Under the pieces are notes generated by a model. That model was not told the origin of the DNA. It saw only the letters and a list, made by a program, of their open reading frames with translations, and made no database searches. Shown here in pieces: positions 17,705-25,566 of a stretch of DNA of 64,000 bases; position 1 is the stretch's first letter; each line of letters opens with the position of its first letter. The DNA lies in the NCBI GenBank assembly GCA_964343805.1, contig CAYFLR010000006.1:132764-196763 (forward strand), read 5' to 3'. Both the position numbers and the translations under genes were made by a program. Source of the stretch: CAYFLR01 sp964343805. Its GTDB lineage: Bacteria > Bdellovibrionota_B > Oligoflexia > CAYFLR01.

Positions 17705-17856
17705 TAAACTATTTTTTACAACCAGTAAGCTCAAAACAATCCCCCACACGTCATGTCTTGGCTTGCCAATTGCTTTAGATACGACTAATATAATTCTCGC
17801 ATCTAAACCAACCATCGACAGGGATGGAAATAACTTTAGGATTTTTTGTACAACTT

Positions 17857-19024
17857 ATGAACATCACCATTCAAAATTGCCAAGAAAATAAACACCATCA
17901 AGAGGCTATTCATTTTTTGGACACTCAGCTCAGAAAGGAGGTCTCTTACTCTATTATCAAGGAATACCCGACGATCTTGGGATCGGACAATCGATCTCAT
18001 ATGTACACTCTAAACTATAGAAAAGACAAGAATTCTCCTTATCAAATTGCCTCTCATGCCGCTTACTATCCTTTCAACACTCAAATAAATAATGTTGATT
18101 TTTTAGTCGCTGGTGTCGGTTCCATAGTCACCGACCCTACCTTTCGGGGTCAAGGGCTGGCCCCTAAGACGATTCAATTTATGCAAAAAGAGATGAAAAG
18201 AGAGGGGATAGATTTTTCTATCCTCTGGAGTGATCTATTTGATTTTTATAAAAAATTAGATTATTTTCCCGCAGGCTTTGAATCGTCACTCTTTTTCAAT
18301 CAGAGCGAAATTCCTGATAGCTGGCTGACAGAAAGCAGTCAATATGAAGTAAGAATCATAGAGCCCGGAAAAACAACTGCTTCAGCCCCTTTAGCTGAAG
18401 AATTAACTGCCATCTATAATAAGGCTAATCCAACATTAAAAAGAACTAAAGAACAGTTTCTTCATTATTTGGAGATTCCCAATACTATATATATAGTGAT
18501 CTATCTAAAACAAAAACCCATCGCTTATTTAGTTATGGGAAAAGGAGAGGACTTAGCCAACTACTTCCATGATTGGGCGGGTGACCATAATGGTCTCAAA
18601 ACGGGGATTGCCACCTTTTTAAAACAACGTCCGAATGCCGATGTAACTCTNNNNNNNNNNTTCACCCCAGCATCCGCTCATGGAATCATTTAAATCCCTG
18701 TTACCTGCAGATCATTTCCATCAAGGAGTTTTGGGGTTGATCTCCCTTCATGATCCCTTGTCCTTTTGGTCAAAATTAAATCTAAATAAGGATTGGCTCT
18801 TAAAGAATGAGCAAGATCAGTTCTACTTTGAATATCAAAAGGCTCCAGCAGGTAATGGCCGCAGCCAAAAATTTAATCTAGAATTATTAACTCAATTCCT
18901 ATTTGGAACACCTGGTCCAGTACCACTGTTTCACTTCACTCACCCAGAGGCACAGCAAAGTTTTCGGCAACTAACAAATAAATTGCCTCTCTCTTTTTTT
19001 ATCTGGGGATTAGATTCGGTCTAA
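17857..19024 (+). CDS. GNAT-family N-acetyltransferase, interrupted by a gap
   Basis: The start is ATG 17857 or the in-frame ATG 17824; neither has a strong ribosome site. The readable N-terminal part shows the GNAT acetyl-CoA motif A, VGSIVTDPTFRGQGLA, at about residues 86-101, and the following motif B region with LFDFYKKLDYFPAG. A second half (LTAIYNKANPTLKRTKEQF, then a C-terminal domain to SFFIWGLDSV) suggests a two-domain member of about 390 residues. Ten Ns at 18651-18660 shift the frame, so the parts after the gap read in another frame but clearly belong together. It lies between two flagellin genes on the opposite strand; flagellin or flagellar-glycan acetylation is a possible but unproven role. 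Confidence 0.75.
18651..18660. other. Assembly gap of 10 N inside the GNAT gene
   Basis: The frame differs on each side, so the missing length is not exactly 10 bases. Confidence 0.98.
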
Positions 19025-19030
19025 GGAGTC

Positions 19031-19873
19031 TTAGTTTTGTAGCAGAGTTAAAGCTGCTTTAGGTAGATTGTTAGCCTGAGCCAATACTGAAACACCCGCC
19101 TGTACTAAAATATTATTTTTAGTTAAGTCAGCGGTGGCTTCTGCAATATCCACGTCTTTAATTCGAGAGTTTGCAGACTGTAAATTCTCAATAGAAATGG
19201 AGATATTATTAATGGTAGATGCAAGTCTATTTTGGATCGCACCAAAGTCACCCCTCATTCCAGATACCATATCAATGGCGCCTTCAATTTCGGCTAATGC
19301 CATTTGTGCCTCTTTCTTAGTACCAATTTCTACTAAGTCAAGACCCAACTTATCAATATTTGCATCGGCTTTATAAGCTGGAATAGTAATACGGTCCACA
19401 CCTAAAATGTTATCACCACCGGTATTTACCTGAATGTCCAAAATACCACCGGTACCATTTAAAAGCTTAGTACCGTTAAAGTCAGCACCGTTAGCAATCC
19501 GGTCAATCTCATCTTTGAGGGCCGTGAATTCTTCGTTGAGATAGTTTCTCTCTCTAGGACCTAAAGTGTCAGAAGCCGCTTGAACTCCTAGTTCCCTAAG
19601 TCTGATAAGAATGTTTTGCACCTCATTCAAACCACCTTCTGCCACTTGCACTAAGGAAATACCATCATTAGAGTTTCTTTGAGCCTGACTCAAACCTCTA
19701 ATTCGAGAACGCAATTTTTCCGAAATAGCCAATCCCGCAGCATCATCACCGGCTTTATTAATCCGGTAACCAGATGCCAACTTTTCCAAAGTTCCATCTA
19801 AGGATCGTTTTGACCTTGATAAATGGCGTTGAGCAGTTACTGATGACATATTTGTTGCAATTCTGAGCCCCAT
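19031..19873 (-). CDS. Flagellin, short form (280 residues)
   Basis: Second filament subunit. It has the full N-terminal D0/D1 block (MGLRIATNMSSVTAQRH, KLASGYRINKAGDDAAGLA, RRNSNDG-like RNSNDGISLVQ) and C-terminal block (VDIAEATADLTKNNI, ending QANNLPKAALTLLQN). The variable centre is short. It is about as similar to flagellin 1 in the ends as paralogues in one filament usually are. Its stop lies 6 bases from that of the convergent GNAT gene. A sigma-70-like promoter (19936-19964) and a strong leader hairpin (19898-19920) lie upstream. A GGAGGC site precedes the ATG. Confidence 0.96.
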   Translation of the reverse strand: MGLRIATNMSSVTAQRHLSRSKRSLDGTLEKLASGYRINKAGDDAAGLAISEKLRSRIRGLSQAQRNSNDGISLVQVAEGGLNEVQNILIRLRELGVQAASDTLGPRERNYLNEEFTALKDEIDRIANGADFNGTKLLNGTGGILDIQVNTGGDNILGVDRITIPAYKADANIDKLGLDLVEIGTKKEAQMALAEIEGAIDMVSGMRGDFGAIQNRLASTINNISISIENLQSANSRIKDVDIAEATADLTKNNILVQAGVSVLAQANNLPKAALTLLQN

Positions 19874-19897
19874 GAAGCCTCCAAAACTAAGTATAAT

Positions 19898-19920
19898 CTT
19901 GAGGGATCCGTCCCTTCAAG
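19898..19920 (-). promoter_or_regulatory. Strong hairpin in the flagellin 2 leader
   Basis: CTTGAGGGA tccg TCCCTTCAAG forms a 9-bp stem with one bulged base. It sits between the promoter and the ribosome site, so it would be in the 5' untranslated mRNA, where such stems often stabilise flagellin transcripts. Confidence 0.5.
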
Positions 19921-19935
19921 AAACACTGAGCGCAA

Positions 19936-19964
19936 ATTATAGGGTTATGTTAATATACTATCAA
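19936..19964 (-). promoter_or_regulatory. Sigma-70-like promoter for flagellin 2
   Basis: On the minus strand TTGATA is followed by a 17-base spacer and a perfect TATAAT, about 60-90 bases upstream of the start codon. No sigma-28-type TAAA-N15-GCCGATAA match was seen here. Confidence 0.55.
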
Positions 19965-20081
19965 AGTACGCAAGAAGATTCAACGGTTTTATAAAATCCG
20001 CTATTTAGAGGACTTTACAAAAGCTATCTATGCCTTTTATAGCAATCTATTAAAGCAAATAAGAAATAAGCTATAAGTGGG

Positions 20082-23000
20082 TTATTTATTAGGTGGCGTG
20101 ATGCGAGAGAAGTCTAATAACCGGTTAAAAAACTGGGTTATATTAAATAGCAAGCCAAGACGATTCGCTTTTAAAGCAGGATCATCAGCCATGATTTTCA
20201 CTCCCCTTTGACTATCAAAGAGTGTGTCTAAAGAGGGCTGCAGCTTGGCTAATAGATTATAGGCTTCTTGATAATCCTTTTGATCAATTGATTTGGTCAG
20301 CTCATTATCCAGCCTACCCAACTGTTCAAATAAAACTTTTTCAGATTCTTCCTGAAGCAGGTCTTCTTTAATACAATGGGCTTCTTTGTTTTTCGCTAAG
20401 AGATTGGAACACCTTTTGTAGACTTCAAGTAATAGAGGAAAGGCTTCATGAGTTCGAAAACTCTTCAGGGCCAAAATCCTGAGATAGAGATCATGTATAT
20501 CACTAAATTCAATCTGCACCGATGCGGCAATTTCATCCGCTGTCAAATTGTAGCTAACAAAAACGGTTTCAATTCTCTTTTTAATAAAAGCATTTAAATC
20601 TGTAAGAATCTCCCCTTGCTGGCGACTTAATTTGCCCTCAAAATGCGCTAGACATTTTTCTAACACATTAAAAATTGGTATATTCAGCTTATTCTCTATG
20701 ACGATCCTTATAATGCCCAGAGCCTGCCTTCGCAATGCAAAGGGGTCAGAGGAAGGACTGGGAATTAAACCCATTCCAAAACAAGAGAGGAGATTATCTA
20801 TTTTATCGGCCAAAGCCACTACCAGTCCAGCCTCTTCCCTAGGGAGTGTATCTTTCATTCCAGCCGGTTTGTAGTGATCTTCAATACCCCAACCAACTTC
20901 TTTTTCTTCTCCTTGGGCTTCTGCGTAGTACTTGCCTATAATCCCCTGCAGCTCTGGGAAATCATAGACCACTTGGGATACTAAGTCAGATTTGCAAAGC
21001 TCAGCCGTTCGGAGGGCATTTTTCTCATTACATTTTATATAATCAAACAGGACCTTAGTATGTTTTTGTATACGCTGTACCTTATCAGCCAAAGAGCCTA
21101 AACCTTTTAAGTAAGTAACTGCAGCTAAAGGTTCTAATCGATCTTGCATCGGAATCTTCAAATCTTCTCGATACATAAATTGACCATCAGATAACCTTGC
21201 CACTAATACTTTTTGGTTTCCTCCCTCAATGGTTTCATTAGGTTCATTATTACAAGTGATCACAAACTTGTTTTGCAGTTTGTTGTCTTCTCCTAAAAGA
21301 GCAAAATACTTCTGATGCTCCACCATTTCGGAAATTAGTAATTCTTTGGGGATCTCTAAAAAGGTCTCAGGAAAAGTGACCTCTTGAAGAAACGGATACT
21401 CCACCAGATTCAAGACCTGCTTTAATACCTGCTCTCTCCTGGGAACGGTGGCACTATTTTTAGCAGTGATTTGATCGAGCTGTTCATTTATCATCTCAGC
21501 TCGCTCTTTTAAATCCACCAGCACCTTTCGCTCTTTGAGAAGTTCAACATACTTAGCTGCATGAGGTATCTCAATATCTCCACTGGCAAGGACTGGATGC
21601 CCTTTGGAGATATTTCCACTTTTGATGTAATCCAAATTAAAGGGAATCACTTGCTCACCATGTAGACACAGAATCCAGCGAATGGGCCTAGCATATTCCA
21701 AATCATAATCTCCCCAATGCATTTTTTTTAGGGAAGTCTATGTTCTTTATAAGGGCAGGCATCTCCTTTTGAATTAATGATAAAGCAGACTGGGCTTTTG
21801 TTTCTACGCAGGTATGAACAAAGGCCTTGCCACCTGCTTCCACCACAAAATAGGGGGATCCCTCAGGAGCCTGCAACAGATCTTCTCTACTGGGAAGGGA
21901 AATGCCAATTTTTTTAGTAAAACCAAGGGCCATCTTGGTTGGATTGCCATCTTGATCAAACATACCTTGAAGGGGNNNNNNNNNNTGGTCCTTTTTTAAC
22001 CACCTTCTCAGCGGCTTTCCCCCCCTGCAAATCTTTGTTATAGGCTGTGAGTCTTCGAGGAGTTCCCATCATCTCTATTGATTTATAAGAGAGCCCCTCT
22101 TTTTTTAGTAATTTTTCAATAAGTGATTGAAAGCTTTGGAGGCCTTTGGGAACAAAAACCGCAGGCAGCTCTTCACTTCCCACTTCACATACAAAATCAG
22201 CCGTTTCAGGTATTTGATCTTCAGGCAGCACTTCACTTTCTCCCCTTTTTTCTTCCCCCGGTGAGTTTTTGCAAAGAGGAAAATCAAGGGATTTTCTATG
22301 CTCCAGATAATTTTCAGCCACCATCTTAGCCAGTTTTCTAATCCGCAGAATGTACCCCATTCTCTCAGTCACAGAGATAGCGCTCCTGGCATCTAACATA
22401 TTAAAAACATGGGATGCCTTCATTACCATATCATAAGCAGGTAAAACAGCTCCTTGCTCTAAACAGTGATGGGCCTCTTTTTCATAATCATTAAAATGAC
22501 GAAAGTATTGCTCTGTGTTAGCCAATTCAAAATTATATTTAGAAAACTGCAGTTCTGTTTGAAAGTGCAGATCTCGATAGGTCACCCCATCTGTCCAAGT
22601 AATGTCATAGACAGAATCCACCTTCTGTAAATAGGTGGCAATTCTCTCTAACCCGTAGGTAATTTCTCCGGTAACCGGCTTTAAGGATAACCCTCCCACT
22701 TGTTGAAAGTAGGTAAATTGGGTTATTTCCATCCCATCTAGCCAAACTTCCCATCCTAGACCTGAGGCTCCTAAAGTAGGTGATTCCCAGTCATCGTGCA
22801 CAAATCGAATGTCATGATGCTTAAGATCAACCCCTAATGCTTCGAGTGACTTTAAATAGAGTTGCTGAATATTTGAAGGCGAGGGCTTTAAAATAACTTG
22901 ATACTGATAATAATGTTGTAACCTGTTAGGGTTTTCCCCGTATCTTCCATCTGTCGGACGGCGACAAGGTTCAACATAAGCCATATTATAAGGTTCTGGA

Positions 23001-23131
23001 CCTAAGGAAGTTAGGAATGTAGATGGATTAAAGGTCCCTGCTCCCACTTCTAAATCATAACCTTGTCGGATAACACAGCCTTGATCAGACCAAAAACTAT
23101 TCAAAGTTTGAATCATATTTTGAAAATTCAT
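20082..23131 (-). CDS. glyQS: Fused glycyl-tRNA synthetase alpha-beta (GlyQS), gap and frameshift
   Basis: This enzyme charges tRNA-Gly. Residues 1-285 are a GlyQ alpha chain (SDQGCVIRQGYDLEVGAGT, EITQFTYFQQVGG). A linker of about 26 residues runs without a stop into the GlyS beta chain (FVCEVGSEELPA from about 312), so both chains are one polypeptide, as known in Chlamydia. The gene reads in three pieces: 21986-23131, then 21703-21975 after the 10-N gap, then 20082-21722. The last two are separated by a one-base shift in an A8 run: with A7 the frame continues DFPKK-MHWGDYDLEYARPIRW, the expected GlyS sequence. Since the enzyme is essential, a base-call error or slippage is likelier than a dead gene. 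The beta part ends in the usual anticodon-binding region. Confidence 0.9.
21722..21729 (-). other. A8 homopolymer with apparent +1 frameshift in glyS
   Basis: On the minus strand CCT-A8-TGC joins the end of one frame (ending NALGRL and stop) to the start of the next (MHWGDYD). Seven As would give one continuous GlyS frame. Confidence 0.85.
21976..21985. other. Assembly gap of 10 N inside glyQS
   Basis: The frame changes across it (..VVKKGP before, ..LQGMFDQDG after), so the real length is not 10. Confidence 0.98.
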
Positions 23132-23290
23132 GATATTCCTCGCCCTATAAATTTAATCGAAAACCGAACTTACATTATTTAAATGGTTATTTCATGCAAA
23201 ATCTTACAGAAAATCCCTTGATAAATGACAATTAAAGTGAAAAGAAGTATATGCACTTAAGAGGATTTTTACACATTGACTGGAATTTGA

Positions 23291-24043
23291 ATGAAAAAAA
23301 CAGTTAAATCACTACCCACAGAACGCATTGGCGACTGGACGGTGACCCTAAATCCAGAATGGAATGATTTAATTACCTCAACTCCAGAACTCTTGAAACT
23401 TATTAATAACATTTCCACTTTTCAGCCTTTATCAGATCGAAGTTTAGTGGCCTATATTGACTTTCGAAAATGCCCCCTCATTGTAAAAAATCCCATCGAA
23501 AGAGACAGAAACTACTGGCAAAGAGTCATTTCCCCTCTCAGGAAAAGTGAATCATACCGGTCTTTTTATGGATCCCTACTGTTGCACAATCATAATATGC
23601 CAGTGCCCTCTCCGGTTCTTTTTTGTGAAAGAAGAAAGTTTGGCTTTCTGGTGGAATCTCGCTTTGTTAGTGAGAGAGTGATGGGTAGTAAAACCTATAA
23701 AACAGCCCCAGAAGAGATGTTTTCTACCTTGCAGATTCTGCATAAAAGTGACTTCATTCACCGCGACCCCCATATCAACAACTTTTTAACCTCGAATGAA
23801 AGAACCTACCTAATAGATCTATCTAAAGCAGCCTACTGCCCCTATTCCATCATGAAAGCTTTGGATCTTGCCCTGCTAAAAAAGAGCTACCCTCCTATTT
23901 TTATAGATAAAAAGCTATATATCAGCCCAGTATGGTTTTTTATTGCCAACACTCTAGTTCTATTGAGCCGACTTTTGCGTGAATCCAAGCGAAAGATCAA
24001 AGGACTTTTTAATTCGGTATTAAATATTTTCAAAGATTCTTGA
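23291..24043 (+). CDS. Lipopolysaccharide-kinase-like protein
   Basis: A 250-residue protein with the core of a eukaryotic-like small-molecule kinase: the catalytic loop HRDPHINN (His157, Asp159, Asn164) and a metal-binding YLIDLSKA (Asp176) in place of DFG. This pattern fits the Kdo/WaaP/RfaY lipopolysaccharide kinases, which phosphorylate core sugars on the cytoplasmic side. The glycine-rich loop is not obvious. The C-terminus has a hydrophobic segment (VWFFIANTLVLLSRLL) and a basic tail that could attach it to the membrane. No good ribosome site precedes the ATG, and a stop codon lies immediately before it. The next gene, mltG, is also an envelope gene. Confidence 0.65.
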   Translation: MKKTVKSLPTERIGDWTVTLNPEWNDLITSTPELLKLINNISTFQPLSDRSLVAYIDFRKCPLIVKNPIERDRNYWQRVISPLRKSESYRSFYGSLLLHNHNMPVPSPVLFCERRKFGFLVESRFVSERVMGSKTYKTAPEEMFSTLQILHKSDFIHRDPHINNFLTSNERTYLIDLSKAAYCPYSIMKALDLALLKKSYPPIFIDKKLYISPVWFFIANTLVLLSRLLRESKRKIKGLFNSVLNIFKDS

Positions 24044-24102
24044 TCCCTCACTCATTCAGATATAATATATACAAATCAATCAACAACTAGAGCAGGATAA
24101 CT

Positions 24103-25143
24103 GTGGTTACTTTAAAACGTGTTATTATCAGTCTATTATTGATTCCCTTGGCTTTATCATGCTATTTCATGTTCTCTTTTTACCTTTTTGTATCCACCCC
24201 GGCCTCTTCTAAAATCAAAAACACCAATATTCACATACCCAAAGGCACCTCCTTGGAGAATATAAGCCAGCTGTTACATAGAAATGGTCTTATCAAGGAT
24301 GTGAAATACTTTAAGGCCTTAACCTACTTAAAAGGGGTTCATCAGAATTTAAAGGCCGGAGACTACCAGCTTCAATCTAACCTTACTCCGCCTGAAGTCA
24401 TTGAAAGTCTACTCAACCCTAAAACCGCTGAAACAGTTATTACTATACCAGAAGGATTTAATATTAGGCAGATTGCTAGCTTACTTCACCGCAAGAATCT
24501 AATTTCATCACCGGAAGTCTTCATTCAATCCGCGAAGCCAAGCCTTCTTCCCCAGCACTACCCTATTTTAAATAAAACCCTTGAAGGCTATCTTTTCCCT
24601 GAAACATACCGTATCCCAGTAGGGGCTTCTATTTCACAAATTATGAATCTCATGGTTTCCGAATTTTTCAATCGTATAAAAGTCTTTGCTCAGGAAATAG
24701 AGAAAAGTCAGTTTTCTCTCAACGAAATAACCACTATAGCCTCTATAATAGAGAAAGAGACAGGAGTCGGGGAACGAAAACTTATTTCCTCAGTCATTTA
24801 CAACCGATTAAGAAAAAAAATGAGATTGCAGATGGATCCCACCGTAATTTATGGTATTGAAAATTTTAACGGCAATCTCACCAAGAAGGATCTACAAACC
24901 TATACCCCTTTTAACACCTATAAGATAAAGGGCATTCCCCCTGGGCCTATTGCTAACCCAGGAATTAAGTCATTTGAAGCAGCTCTTAGACCTGCTAAAT
25001 CTGATGTTCTCTACTTTGTAGCTCGTAATGATGGCACTCATATTTTCTCGAAAACCTTTGCAGAACATAAAAAGTATGTTAAGAAGTACCAAATGAGTCG
25101 GAAGTATCGAAACCGGATGAGAAAGCAAAAATCCAGGAACTAG
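24103..25143 (+). CDS. mltG: Endolytic murein transglycosylase MltG
   Basis: MltG cuts nascent glycan strands at the inner membrane and sets their length. The 346-residue product has an N-terminal membrane span (SLLLIPLALSCYFMFSFYLF), a LysM-like small domain (IPKGTSLENISQLLHRNGL) and the catalytic YceG domain. Glu217 in TIASIIEKETGVGER corresponds to the known catalytic Glu218 of E. coli MltG. The following IYNRLRKKMRLQMDPTVIYG block is also characteristic. It starts at GTG 24103 after AGCAGGA. It is followed after one base by a small coiled-coil gene. Confidence 0.96.
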   Translation: MVTLKRVIISLLLIPLALSCYFMFSFYLFVSTPASSKIKNTNIHIPKGTSLENISQLLHRNGLIKDVKYFKALTYLKGVHQNLKAGDYQLQSNLTPPEVIESLLNPKTAETVITIPEGFNIRQIASLLHRKNLISSPEVFIQSAKPSLLPQHYPILNKTLEGYLFPETYRIPVGASISQIMNLMVSEFFNRIKVFAQEIEKSQFSLNEITTIASIIEKETGVGERKLISSVIYNRLRKKMRLQMDPTVIYGIENFNGNLTKKDLQTYTPFNTYKIKGIPPGPIANPGIKSFEAALRPAKSDVLYFVARNDGTHIFSKTFAEHKKYVKKYQMSRKYRNRMRKQKSRN

Positions 25144-25144
25144 C

Positions 25145-25528
25145 ATGCATAACGCAGTTTCCCCAACTAAAGAAAAAAAACAAGAAGCAGCACGCTCACT
25201 GGGGCTATCTCTTGAAGAGATCGTCTATAAAGCCAATGAGACAGGCATTAAATTTGCTCAAGTTAAACATGAGGCAGAAAAACTAGATATTCTGAAACCA
25301 ATTCTACGAGCAAAAATAATGACCCGTCTGGATGACGGCAGTATGTCTGAAACCAAGCTAAGACGCCTTTGTGAGACTGATCCCAGTTATATTGCTCACC
25401 TGGAGAAATTAGCCGACTACCGGTACCAAGCTGAAAAATTAAAAATTCAGTATGACTCCTATAAGAACTTGTTTGAAGCCAAGCGATCTGAGCTTTCCTA
25501 CAAGAAAGCGGAAATGCGACTTTTTTAG
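25145..25528 (+). CDS. Small basic helical/coiled-coil protein, unknown
   Basis: The 127-residue product is highly charged and helical, with the pattern LEKLADYRYQAEKLKIQYDSYK near its end. It has no signal peptide or membrane segment. It starts one base after the mltG stop, so the two are almost certainly co-transcribed. No family is recognised. A helix-rich N-terminal half (LGLSLEEIVYKANETGI) could mediate a protein contact, but this is conjecture. Confidence 0.65.
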   Translation: MHNAVSPTKEKKQEAARSLGLSLEEIVYKANETGIKFAQVKHEAEKLDILKPILRAKIMTRLDDGSMSETKLRRLCETDPSYIAHLEKLADYRYQAEKLKIQYDSYKNLFEAKRSELSYKKAEMRLF

Positions 25529-25566
25529 CCTGGATCGGCAGTATTTCTTCTTAACCCGGATATTTC

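Noticed and set aside
17647..17823. Sigma-54 or sigma-28 promoter before flagellin 1
   Set aside because: TTGGCA- and TAAA-like pieces were found, but the spacing to GC or GCCGATAA-like boxes is wrong.
18651..19024. Separate gene starting at 18680 after the GNAT
   Set aside because: The reading continues the same protein across the 10-N gap, so it is the GNAT C-terminus.
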